From the NCBI RefSeq assembly GCF_036016755.1, contig NZ_JAYXIH010000008.1:1-64000 (forward strand): a stretch of 64,000 nucleotides of DNA, in the 5' to 3' direction. The notes below the pieces were generated by a model that saw nothing but the letters and a program-made list of their open reading frames with translations, did no database searches and was not told where the DNA came from. Both the position numbers and the translations under genes were made by a program. Shown here piece by piece: positions 36,341-45,078 of this stretch. The number at the start of each line of letters is the position of its first letter. Position 1 is the first letter of the stretch. Source of the DNA: Aurantimonas coralicida_A. Lineage in GTDB: Bacteria; Pseudomonadota; Alphaproteobacteria; Rhizobiales; Rhizobiaceae.

Positions 36341-37645
36341 TCAGTCCAGCGCCTCGATCCGGATCATCTTCGGCTCATCCTTGAGATGCCCGTCCTTGGA
36401 GACGAGCTCCAGCGCCTTGCGCACGGCGGCTTCCGTGGTTTCGTGGGTGACGAGAATGACCGGCGCGGTCGTCGCGTCGCCAGAGTCCTCGCGTCGCCGC
36501 TGGACGATCGATTCCAGTGAGATTTCGTTCTCGGCCATGCGCCGGGCGATCGACGCGAAGGCGCCGACCCGGTCATAGACCGACAAGCGAATGTAGTAGC
36601 CGCCTTCGTGAGCGCGCATCCGCGCCCGCTTGTAGGGAACGAGCTTTGCCGGCGGCAGCCCGAGGGTCGGCGGAAGCACGCCACCGGCGACATCCATGAT
36701 GTCGGAAAGAACCGCCGAGGCCGTCGCATCGCCGCCGGCGCCGGGGCCGGCGAGCAGGATCGAACCAAGGAGATCGCTGTCGACGGCGACGGCGTTGGTC
36801 ACGCCGTCCACCTGCGCGAGCGCCGAATGCGCCGGGATCATCGTCGGGTGCACCCGCTGCTCAATCCCCGTCTCGGTCAGTTGCGCCACCGCCAGAAGCT
36901 TGATGCGATAGCCGAGTTCCGCTGCCGCTTCGATGTCGTCATTGGTGACCGACGAAATACCCTCGATGAACACGCTGTCGAGATCGATCTCGCAACCGAA
37001 GGCGAGCGAGGTGAGGATCGCCAGCTTGTGGGCGGCGTCGAATCCGCCGATATCGAAGGTCGGGTCGGCTTCGGCATAACCGAGCCGCTGGGCGTCCTTC
37101 AGGCAATCGTCGAACGCGATGCCCTCGTTCTCCATGCGCGTCAGCATATAATTGCAGGTGCCGTTGAGAATGCCGTAGACGCGGCTGACGTCATTGCCCG
37201 ACAGCGCCTCGCGCATCGTCTTGATGATCGGGATGCCGCCCGCGACGGCTGCCTCGAACAAGATCTCGGTCTCGTTTCGCGCCGCCAGCGTGGCGAGCGC
37301 CACGCCATGATGCGCCAGCAAGGCCTTGTTGGCGGTAACCACCGGCAAGCCGCGCCCCAGCGCGGCCGTCACCGCTTCCAATGCGGGCCCGGTATCTCCG
37401 CCGATCAATTCGACGAAAACGTCGATGTCGCCGTTTTTCGCCAATGCGACAGGATCATCGAACCAGGCGAGTTGCGATGTGTCGAAACCACGATCCTTCA
37501 ATCGGTCGCGCGCCGAGATGCCGGCCAGTTCAATCGGCCGACCGACCCGGTTCGCCAAGGTTTCCGACTTGGTCTCGATGAGCCGCGCGAGGCTCGCGCC
37601 GACCGTTCCTAGCCCGGCAAGGCCGAGCCGCAATGGGCTTTTCAT
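36341..37645 (-). CDS. hom: Homoserine dehydrogenase
   Basis: Protein of 434 residues with an N-terminal NAD(P) motif (GLAGLGTVGASL), the catalytic homoserine dehydrogenase core (ANKALLAHHG, AAVAGGIPIIKTMREAL, GILNGTCNYML, GYAEADPT) and a C-terminal ACT domain (YIRLSVYDRVGAFASIA) for feedback control, usually by threonine. It reduces aspartate semialdehyde to homoserine on the way to threonine and methionine. The start at 37645 follows AAGGTG. Confidence 0.95.
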   Translation of the reverse strand: MKSPLRLGLAGLGTVGASLARLIETKSETLANRVGRPIELAGISARDRLKDRGFDTSQLAWFDDPVALAKNGDIDVFVELIGGDTGPALEAVTAALGRGLPVVTANKALLAHHGVALATLAARNETEILFEAAVAGGIPIIKTMREALSGNDVSRVYGILNGTCNYMLTRMENEGIAFDDCLKDAQRLGYAEADPTFDIGGFDAAHKLAILTSLAFGCEIDLDSVFIEGISSVTNDDIEAAAELGYRIKLLAVAQLTETGIEQRVHPTMIPAHSALAQVDGVTNAVAVDSDLLGSILLAGPGAGGDATASAVLSDIMDVAGGVLPPTLGLPPAKLVPYKRARMRAHEGGYYIRLSVYDRVGAFASIARRMAENEISLESIVQRRREDSGDATTAPVILVTHETTEAAVRKALELVSKDGHLKDEPKMIRIEALD

Positions 37646-37682
37646 GAGCACCTTGTGACTGTTCGCGTCGTTTTGGCGCCGT

Positions 37683-38900
37683 TCACAAATGGGCGCCGAG
37701 GGAAACGACCTTCTGCCCGGCTTCGTCGCCGCTGGCAAGGAAGCGGCGGATGTTGCGCGCCGCCTGTCGGATGCGATGCTCGTTTTCGACCAATGCGATG
37801 CGCACATGCTCGTCGCCGTGTTCGCCGAAGCCGATGCCGGGCGCGACGGCCACGTCGGCCTTTTCGATCAAAAGCTTGGAGAATTCGAGCGAGCCGAGGT
37901 CGCGATACGCCGCCGGCAGCGGTGCCCAGGCGAACATCGTCGATGACGGCGCGGGAACCGGCCAGCCGGCCCGCGTGAACGATTCGACGAGCACATCGCG
38001 GCGCCGGTGGTAGATCTCGCGCACCTCCCGCGTGGCCTCCTCGCCGGCATTCAGGGCCGCGGTCGCGGCTACCTGGATCGGGGTGAAGGCGCCGTAATCG
38101 AGATAGGATTTGACCCGGGCCAATGCGGCCAGCAAGCGCTCGTTGCCGACGGCAAAGCCCATGCGCCATCCTGGCATCGAAAAGGTTTTCGACATCGAGG
38201 TGAATTCGACGGCGACGTCCATGGCTCCCTCAACCTGGAGGATCGAGGGCGGCGGCGGACCGTCGAAATAGATCTCGGCATAGGCAAGATCGGACAGGAC
38301 GATGATCTCGTGCTTGCGGGCGAAGGCGACGATCTCGCGATAGAAATCGAGATCGGCCTCGAAGGCCGTGGGGTTGGACGGATAATTGAGAATGATCGCG
38401 ATCGGTTTCGGGATCGAATGACGGACGGCTCGGTCGATGGCGACCATGAAATCCGCGTCCGGCTTGGCCGGAATCGCGCGAATCGTTCCGCCGGACATGA
38501 TGAAGCCGAAGGCATGGATCGGATAGGTCGGATTGGGGCATAGCACCACGTCGCCAGGCGCAGTGATGGCCTGCGCCATGTTGGCGAAGCCTTCCTTCGA
38601 ACCGAGCGTCGCGACAACCTGCGTGTTCGGATCGAGCGTCACGCCGAACCGGCGCGCGTAGTATTTCGCCTGCGCCTTGCGCAGCCCCCCGATGCCCTTG
38701 GACGCCGAATAGCGGTGCGTGCGCGGATCGCGAATGACCTCGCACAGCTTGTCGACGATGAATTTCGGCGTCGCGAGGTCGGGGTTGCCCATGCCGAGAT
38801 CGATGATGTCGGCACCGTTGGCCCGCGCCGTCGCCTTGAGCCGGTTGACCTCCTCGAACACGTAGGGCGGCAGTCGGCGAACTTTGTGAAATTCTTCCAT
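37683..38900 (-). CDS. PLP-dependent aminotransferase (AlaC/LL-DAP aminotransferase-like)
   Basis: Class I/II aminotransferase of 405 residues: GMGNPDLATP near residue 40, NYPSNPTAF, VLSDLAYAEIYFDG, and PLP-binding Lys238 in SMSKTFSMPGWRMGF. It is most like alanine/glutamate-pyruvate aminotransferases of the AlaC type, which in many alphaproteobacteria sit directly upstream of hom. The amino donor/acceptor pair cannot be fixed from sequence alone. Confidence 0.9.
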   Translation of the reverse strand: MEEFHKVRRLPPYVFEEVNRLKATARANGADIIDLGMGNPDLATPKFIVDKLCEVIRDPRTHRYSASKGIGGLRKAQAKYYARRFGVTLDPNTQVVATLGSKEGFANMAQAITAPGDVVLCPNPTYPIHAFGFIMSGGTIRAIPAKPDADFMVAIDRAVRHSIPKPIAIILNYPSNPTAFEADLDFYREIVAFARKHEIIVLSDLAYAEIYFDGPPPPSILQVEGAMDVAVEFTSMSKTFSMPGWRMGFAVGNERLLAALARVKSYLDYGAFTPIQVAATAALNAGEEATREVREIYHRRRDVLVESFTRAGWPVPAPSSTMFAWAPLPAAYRDLGSLEFSKLLIEKADVAVAPGIGFGEHGDEHVRIALVENEHRIRQAARNIRRFLASGDEAGQKVVSLGAHL

Positions 38901-38958
38901 GGTTTTCGTTCCGCGGCGTGGCGCTGGTTGCGGGAAGGAAGCGGCGAACGACGCGGGT

Positions 38959-39396
38959 CTACTGCCCCGCCTCGATCTGCCGCAACACCTCTTCGGGACT
39001 CAGTGTTGGCTGAGCGTTCGGCGTCGGCTTGGCCGCGAGCGCCGCATCGACGTCGGCCGCCTGCTTGCGTCGAACGCCTTCCAGTCGAGCGATTTCGGAG
39101 GGATAGCTGCTCGACGTCGCGGCGGATGCGCGCTGGCTGGCCTGTGCATTGAGACGCGACTGCTGCGCCCGAACTTGCGCGTCGGTCAGTTGCGGCGCCG
39201 CCGTGTCGGGATAGGCGCCGAGAAGCGGATAGCCGTCGCTGTCGAACCGCTGCGAGGAGGTGACCGGCGCCGCCGCCTGCGCCCGCAGGGCGGCCAGCGA
39301 TGGATCCTCCTCGTCCGGAAAGATCGACTGGCATGCGGCTGCCGGCAAAAGCACCGCAAGGACCGCAAGCGGCCGAAGAACTGAAAGCGTAATCAT
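38959..39396 (-). CDS. Hypothetical lipoprotein
   Basis: Protein of 145 residues with a signal peptide whose end, VLLPAAAC, is a lipobox-like site with the Cys about 22 residues in. The mature part is Ala/Gln-rich and probably mostly helical or disordered, with a central Arg/Gln-rich segment. I recognise no named family. It probably sits in a cell-envelope membrane. It lies 58 bases upstream of the aminotransferase gene on the same strand. Confidence 0.65.
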   Translation of the reverse strand: MITLSVLRPLAVLAVLLPAAACQSIFPDEEDPSLAALRAQAAAPVTSSQRFDSDGYPLLGAYPDTAAPQLTDAQVRAQQSRLNAQASQRASAATSSSYPSEIARLEGVRRKQAADVDAALAAKPTPNAQPTLSPEEVLRQIEAGQ

Positions 39397-39577
39397 CGCA
39401 GGTCGGTATCAGGCCTTCTTGAAACGGCGCACTGTGTCATATCCTACAGGAACGGCATTTACAAAATCCCGCCGATCGATTGTTCATGGACCAAGGTGCG
39501 GTCACAATGCACCCGCGCGACGCAGCGTAGCGAGGCCCGGACGGAGAAAACGGCAGCCTCGACAGGAGGAAAGCACG

Positions 39578-41413
39578 ATGACAACCAAGCGATCGGCAGA
39601 GCTCGGCGGCATCGACAAGACCGGCACCGGCGAGGAATACGTGGTGAAGGACCCACAAGCCTTTGCCCTGAATATGGCGCGGGTGCTGGAGCAGTTGGGC
39701 AAGGCGGCGGCAGCCTGGGTGGAGCCGCGCGAGAAGGGAGAATTCGACGCCGGTCCTGTCTCCATGGACGAAATGGTCCAGACCCTTTCGAAAATCTCCG
39801 ACTATTGGCTAACTGATCCCGGTCGCGCGGTCGAGGCGCAGACCAGCCTGTTCACCGGCTACATGGACGTCTGGAACAATTCGATCCGCCGCATGTCCGG
39901 CGAGACGGCGTTGAGCCCGGTCGAGCCGCAGCCCGGCGACAAGCGCTTCGCCGACACGGAATGGAACAGCAATCTGTTCTTCGACTTCGTCAAGCAGGCC
40001 TATCTCCTGACCGCGCAATGGGCCGAGGATCTGGTCGACAAGACCGAAGGTCTGGACCCGCACACGCGCCACAAGGCCGCTTTCTACATGAAGCAGGTGT
40101 CGAACGCGCTGTCTCCATCCAATTTCATTGCCACCAATCCCGAGCTCTATCGCGAGACGGTCGCCTCGAACGGGGAAAACCTCGTGCGCGGCATGAAGAT
40201 GTTCGCGGAGGACATGGCGGCCGGCGGCGGCAATCTGCGGCTGCGGCAGTCCGAAGACTCCTCGTTCGAGGTCGGCCGCGACATGGCCCTGACGCCGGGC
40301 AAGGTAGTGGCGCAGAACGACGTCTGCCAGATCATTCAATATGCGCCGGAGACCGAGACGGTGTTCAAGCGGCCGCTTCTCATCGTGCCGCCTTGGATCA
40401 ACAAGTTCTATATTCTCGATCTCAACCCTGAAAAATCCTTCATCAAATGGCTGGTCGAAAAGGGCCATACCGTTTTCGTCATCTCCTGGGTTAACCCGGA
40501 CGACAAGCAGGCGGAGAAGGGCTGGAGCGATTACATCGAGGAGGGCATCGTCTTCGGCATCGACACAGCCGAGGCCGCCACCGGCGTCGGCGAGGTCAAC
40601 ACGATCGGCTATTGCGTCGGCGGCACGCTGCTCGCCGCCACCCTCGCCTATCTGAAAGCCAGCGGCGACGAGCGCATAGCCAGCGCGACATTTCTGACCA
40701 CTCAGGTCGATTTCACCCACGCCGGTGACCTGAAGGTCTTTGTCGACGAGGCCCAGTTGCAGACGCTGGAACGCACGATGGGCAAGAAGGGCTATCTCGA
40801 CGGCTCGCAGATGGCCACGGCGTTCAATCTGCTGCGGTCTGGCGATCTGATCTGGCCGTATTTCGTCAACAACTATCTTCGCGGCAAGGAGCCGATGCCA
40901 TTCGACCTGCTCTACTGGAACGCCGATTCCACCCGCATGCCGAAGGCGAACCATCTGTTTTATCTGCGCAGTTGCTATCTGGAAAACCGGCTGTCGCGGG
41001 GCACGATGGAAATCGACGGCAAACGCCTCGACCTGTCGACGGTCAACGTCCCGATCTACAATCTGGCCACCAAGGAGGACCACATCGCGCCGGCCCGCAG
41101 CGTCTTCGTCGGCAGTCGCGCCTTTGGTTCGGATGTCACCTACGTCCTGTCCGGCTCTGGCCATATCGCCGGCGTCATCAATCCGCCCGCCAAGAAGAAA
41201 TATCAGTACTGGACGGGTCCGACGCCGAAGAAGGTCGCGGCCTACGAAGATTGGCTGCTCGCGGCGAACGAAACAGCAGGTTCCTGGTGGCCGCACTGGC
41301 AGGAATGGATCACCGAAAAGTCTGGCAATCGCGTCAAGGCGCGCAAGCCTGGCGGTCGCAAGCTGAAACCGATCGAGGATGCGCCGGGAAGCTATGTGAA
41401 GGTCAGGGTTTAG
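39578..41413 (+). CDS. phaC: Class I poly(3-hydroxyalkanoate) synthase PhaC
   Basis: Protein of 611 residues with the PhaC N-terminal domain and alpha/beta-hydrolase core. The lipase-like box is GYCVGG with nucleophile Cys346; the catalytic Asp lies in ATKEDHIAP and the His in SGSGHIAGVIN. It polymerises hydroxyacyl-CoA to polyester on the surface of storage granules. It starts behind CAGGAGGAAAG. No phaA, phaB, phaR or phasin gene lies next to it, as is common in Rhizobiales. Confidence 0.95.
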   Translation: MTTKRSAELGGIDKTGTGEEYVVKDPQAFALNMARVLEQLGKAAAAWVEPREKGEFDAGPVSMDEMVQTLSKISDYWLTDPGRAVEAQTSLFTGYMDVWNNSIRRMSGETALSPVEPQPGDKRFADTEWNSNLFFDFVKQAYLLTAQWAEDLVDKTEGLDPHTRHKAAFYMKQVSNALSPSNFIATNPELYRETVASNGENLVRGMKMFAEDMAAGGGNLRLRQSEDSSFEVGRDMALTPGKVVAQNDVCQIIQYAPETETVFKRPLLIVPPWINKFYILDLNPEKSFIKWLVEKGHTVFVISWVNPDDKQAEKGWSDYIEEGIVFGIDTAEAATGVGEVNTIGYCVGGTLLAATLAYLKASGDERIASATFLTTQVDFTHAGDLKVFVDEAQLQTLERTMGKKGYLDGSQMATAFNLLRSGDLIWPYFVNNYLRGKEPMPFDLLYWNADSTRMPKANHLFYLRSCYLENRLSRGTMEIDGKRLDLSTVNVPIYNLATKEDHIAPARSVFVGSRAFGSDVTYVLSGSGHIAGVINPPAKKKYQYWTGPTPKKVAAYEDWLLAANETAGSWWPHWQEWITEKSGNRVKARKPGGRKLKPIEDAPGSYVKVRV

Positions 41414-41560
41414 CACAGGCGGGTGGGCCGAACGGATATTGGAGTTCCCGTCCGATCGCATTGGAGGAGGACGGTCGGCTGACAGCCGAGGCGGAAGGGT
41501 TGCGGCCGGCCCACCGATAGAACGGGAACGAAAACCGAAAATCACAAAGGGGAGGACGAC

Positions 41561-42559
41561 ATGAACAAATTCGCGAAAACCGGTCTTGTGGCCATGCTGG
41601 CAGCGGGAGTCTTGTCGGCGCCCGCCAGGGCACAACAGGACAACCAGACACCCGACCAGCCGGAAGCGCAGGCCGCGGCCCAGCCGGACGAATGGTGCCA
41701 ATCCAAATGGGGACCTGACGACGAGATCGGGGCGGCCAATCTGCTGACCCCTGAGATGGCGCTTGAGGCCGCCAAGCTGGTGAAGACCGGTAAGGTCTAT
41801 TCCCTCGGCGCGGAGACCAATTCCAAGACGCCGGCATTCGGCTCCCGCTCATGGGCGCTGGTGATCAACCAGCCGGGTCAGGTCGGCGGTATCGGTCTTG
41901 GCCCGACCAAGACCAACTACAATGACGACATCTACATGGGCTATGTCGGGACCGGCTCGCAAATCGACGGCCTCGGCCATATCGGCATCGACAATGTCTA
42001 CTACAATTGCAACAAAAACAGCGACTTCGTCCAGGCCGACGGGCTGACCAAGCTTGGTGTGGAGACGATCCCGAATATCGTCACCCGCGGCATCGTTCTC
42101 GATATGACGGATCACTTCGGCATGGACGTGCTCGAAGCGGGCACGGCCTTCAATCGCGAGGAGATCGAGGCCCAGGCCGAAAAGCAGGGCGTCGAGATTC
42201 GCGAGGGCGACGTCGTTCTCTTCCATACCGGCTGGCTTTCGCTCGTGGGCAATGACGACGAGCGCTACATCAAGGGCGAGCCGGGGCTGGGCAAGGACGG
42301 CGCCGAGTATCTCGTTGGAAAGAACGTGGTCGCCGTCGGAGCCGACAGCTGGGGGCTCGAAGCGGTGCCCTTCGAGGAAGGCGTCGGCATCTTCGAGGTG
42401 CATCAGATCCTGATCCCGCGCAACGGCGTCTTCATTCTGGAGAACATGGACACTGCCGAACTCGTCGCGGACGACGCCTGGGAGTTCATGTTCGTGCTCG
42501 GCCAGTCAAAATTCACCGGCGGCGTGCAGGCCATCATCAACCCGACGGCGGTGCGCTGA
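41561..42559 (+). CDS. Secreted cyclase-family protein (kynurenine formamidase-like fold)
   Basis: Protein of 332 residues with a signal peptide ending near APARAQQ and a domain of the 'cyclase' (Pfam cyclase/kynurenine formamidase) family. The metal-site region reads VGTGSQIDGLGHIG, a variant of HxGTHxDxPxH in which the usual first His positions are replaced. Further features are the opening EWCQSKWGPDDEIGAANLL and GADSWGLEAVP. It would act in the periplasm as a metal-dependent hydrolase, but its substrate is unknown. It begins behind GGGGAGGACGAC, 147 bases after phaC. Confidence 0.82.
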   Translation: MNKFAKTGLVAMLAAGVLSAPARAQQDNQTPDQPEAQAAAQPDEWCQSKWGPDDEIGAANLLTPEMALEAAKLVKTGKVYSLGAETNSKTPAFGSRSWALVINQPGQVGGIGLGPTKTNYNDDIYMGYVGTGSQIDGLGHIGIDNVYYNCNKNSDFVQADGLTKLGVETIPNIVTRGIVLDMTDHFGMDVLEAGTAFNREEIEAQAEKQGVEIREGDVVLFHTGWLSLVGNDDERYIKGEPGLGKDGAEYLVGKNVVAVGADSWGLEAVPFEEGVGIFEVHQILIPRNGVFILENMDTAELVADDAWEFMFVLGQSKFTGGVQAIINPTAVR

Positions 42560-42654
42560 TCGGCGCGGGAGGCGATCACGACAGTTCGCGGCCCAAGACG
42601 GGCTGCGGACACGGGCATTGACGGGAGTGTCCCGCCGCCGCTATCGGCGGGCCT

Positions 42655-43377
42655 ATGGTCGCCTTCCCCTCCCCGCTCATACCGGCCCGCCTTCTGCGCC
42701 GCTACAAGCGCTTTCTCGCCGACGTCCAGATCGACGGCGAGAGCGATCCGGTCACCGTCCACTGCCCGAACCCCGGCGCGATGCTGGGGCTCAAGGCGGA
42801 AGGATCGCGGGTCTGGCTGTCGCGGTCGGCCAATCCCGCCCGCAAGCTTCCCCTGACGCTGGAGATCATCGAAGCGGACGGAACCCTCGTCGGCCTCAAT
42901 ACCGCCCTGCCGAACCGACTCGCCGAAGAAGCGATCGCGTCGGGGCTCGTGCCGCCGCTGGCAGCATTCGGAGCGGCGCGGCGCGAAGTCAAATACGGCC
43001 GCAACTCCCGCGTCGACCTTCTCTATACCGATCCTGAGGGACAGCCGGTCTATGTCGAGGTCAAGAATGTCCACCTGATGCGCCAACCGGGCCTCGCCGA
43101 ATTTCCCGACTGCGTGACCACGCGCGGCGCCAAGCATCTCGTCGAACTCGGCGACCGCGTCACGGCCGGCGAGCGGGCAATCATGCTCTACGTGGTACAA
43201 AGGGCGGACTGCGACCGTGTGGCCTTCGCCGCCGATCTGGACCCGGCCTACGCCGCCGCATTCGCCGTCGCGCGCGCACGAGGGGTTGAAGCCCATGCCG
43301 TTCGATGCGACATCAGCTTGACAGCCATCCGTCCCGTGACCGCCCTTCCGATCGTCGATACCGCATCCCGAACATGA
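42655..43377 (+). CDS. sfsA: SfsA family protein
   Basis: Protein of 240 residues of the SfsA family ('sugar fermentation stimulation'): LLRRYKRFLADV, HCPNPGAMLGL, SRVDLLYTD and VEVKNVHLM are hallmark segments. The N-terminal OB-like and C-terminal nuclease-like domains suggest nucleic acid binding; its physiological role is not settled. Its stop codon overlaps the map start by four bases. Confidence 0.93.
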   Translation: MVAFPSPLIPARLLRRYKRFLADVQIDGESDPVTVHCPNPGAMLGLKAEGSRVWLSRSANPARKLPLTLEIIEADGTLVGLNTALPNRLAEEAIASGLVPPLAAFGAARREVKYGRNSRVDLLYTDPEGQPVYVEVKNVHLMRQPGLAEFPDCVTTRGAKHLVELGDRVTAGERAIMLYVVQRADCDRVAFAADLDPAYAAAFAVARARGVEAHAVRCDISLTAIRPVTALPIVDTASRT

Positions 43378-44225
43378 CCACTTATCTCGAAGCCGAACCG
43401 AACCCGACCCGCAACTCCGGCGCCATCCGCCTGTACGACGCCGCGGCGTTCGAGGGGATGCGGCGGGCCTGCCAGCTCACCGCGCGCTGTCTCGACGGCC
43501 TTGCCGCCATCGTCGAGCCGGGCGTGACAACCGAGACGATCGACCGCTATGTCGTGGACTTCGCGCTCGCCAACAACGCCTTTCCGGCGACGCTGAACTA
43601 TCGCGGCTACGGCAAGAGCGTCTGCACCTCGATCAATCATGTGGTCTGCCACGGCATACCCAACGACAAGCCGCTAAAGGAAGGCGACATCGTCAATATC
43701 GACGTGACCTTCATTCACGACGGATACCATGGCGATTCCTCGCGCATGTACCCGGTCGGCCGCGTCAAGCGCGCCGCCGAGCGGTTGTGCGGCATCACCT
43801 ATCGTTCGCTGCTGCTCGGTATCGAGGCCGTGCGTCCGGGCGGCCATACCGGCGACCTCGGCGAGGCGATCCAGACCTACGCGGAATCCGAGCGTTGCTC
43901 GGTCGTGCGCGATTTCTGCGGTCATGGCGTCGGCAAGCTGTTCCACGATGCGCCGAATATCCTGCACTACGGCCGGCGGGGCGAAGGACCGGAAATGCGC
44001 CCCGGCATGGTCTTCACCATCGAGCCGATGATCAATATCGGCCGGCCGCATGTGAAGATCCTTTCCGACGGCTGGACCGCCGTCACCCGCGACCGCTCGC
44101 TGTCGGCCCAGTACGAACACACGGTCGGCGTGACCGAGACCGGCTGCGAGGTCTTCACCCTGTCGCCCGCCGGGCTCGACACGCCGGGGCTGACGGTCGA
44201 GCCCTTAGCCGGCGCGGCGGAATAG
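43374..44225 (+). CDS. map: Type I methionine aminopeptidase
   Basis: Protein of 283 residues with the pita-bread fold and all metal ligands: the two Asp in NIDVTFIHDGYHGD, His in GHGVGKLFHDAPNI, Glu in VFTIEPMIN and Glu in QYEHTVGVTE. It removes the initiator methionine from new proteins. It overlaps sfsA (ATGA) and precedes radC, a conserved order in alphaproteobacteria. Confidence 0.95.
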   Translation: MTTYLEAEPNPTRNSGAIRLYDAAAFEGMRRACQLTARCLDGLAAIVEPGVTTETIDRYVVDFALANNAFPATLNYRGYGKSVCTSINHVVCHGIPNDKPLKEGDIVNIDVTFIHDGYHGDSSRMYPVGRVKRAAERLCGITYRSLLLGIEAVRPGGHTGDLGEAIQTYAESERCSVVRDFCGHGVGKLFHDAPNILHYGRRGEGPEMRPGMVFTIEPMINIGRPHVKILSDGWTAVTRDRSLSAQYEHTVGVTETGCEVFTLSPAGLDTPGLTVEPLAGAAE

Positions 44226-44235
44226 CCGCCCGGCG

Positions 44236-44904
44236 ATGACGCATTCCGGCTCCGACGACGAACCGGATTTTCCCGGCCTCGGCGAGGCTCCTTCACCGCG
44301 AACGACGGCTGCCGCCGGCCACGCCAAGCCTGCGCCCAAGCACCACGACGGCCACCGCGATCGCCTGCGCGAGCGGTTCAGCGACGCCGGCGCCACGGCG
44401 CTGGCCGATTACGAATTGCTGGAACTGATCCTCTTTCGCACCATCCCTCGCCGTGACGTCAAGCCGATCGCCAAGGCGCTGATCGCCCGGTTCGGTTCGC
44501 TGGCGGAGGTGCTGAACGCGCCGCCGCGCCGGCTGATGGAGGTGCCAGGGGCCAGGGACGCTGTGGCGCTCGATATCGCCATCGTCGCGGCGGTCAACCA
44601 GCGGGCGATGCGATCGGCGGTGAAAAGCCGCGAGGTGCTGTCGTCCTGGGCGGCGGTTCTCGACTATTGCAAGGCGGCGATGGCCTACGAGACGCGAGAG
44701 CAATTCCGCATCCTGTTCCTCGACCGGAAGAACGCCCTGATCGCCGACGAGGTGCAGAGCACGGGCACCGTCGACCATACGCCGGTCTATCCGCGCGAGG
44801 TGGTCAAACGCGCGCTCGAATTGTCGGCGACCGCGATCATCCTCGTCCACAATCATACAAAATGGCCTATTTCGATCACGCAGGATCACGCTCTATCCAA
44901 CTGA
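44236..44904 (+). pseudogene. radC: RadC (UPF0758) gene truncated inside the JAMM motif
   Basis: The first about 207 residues match RadC: helix-hairpin-helix region (DYELLELILFR, MEVPGARD) and the start of the MPN+/JAMM domain. The metal motif normally reads HNHPSGDP followed by about 30 residues. Here it stops after HNH (about 44856), then 15 unrelated residues lead to a stop. The integrase gene follows within 200 bases, so an integration event probably replaced the 3' end. The missing Asp and Ser of the motif make the product unlikely to be active. Confidence 0.82.
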
Positions 44905-44966
44905 TTCACCTATATTTTTTTACTTGTCGTAATCCCGGATAGTGTGGCAAATTCGGGGTGGTTTTC

Positions 44967-44982
44967 GGGGGGTCATCCCCCC
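44967..44982. other. G6/C6 hairpin near the element junction
   Basis: GGGGGG and CCCCCC separated by TCAT form a perfect 6-bp stem between the radC break and the integrase gene. It could be a terminator stem or part of an integrase binding region; there is no U-tract. Confidence 0.35.
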
Positions 44983-45078
44983 TACCGACCCCAGTTGCCG
45001 ACACCCATTTTTCGGTGGGAACAAACCCACTTATCACCCGTCGGCAAATCCCACTTCTCAACTCAAGGGGAGAGCAGG

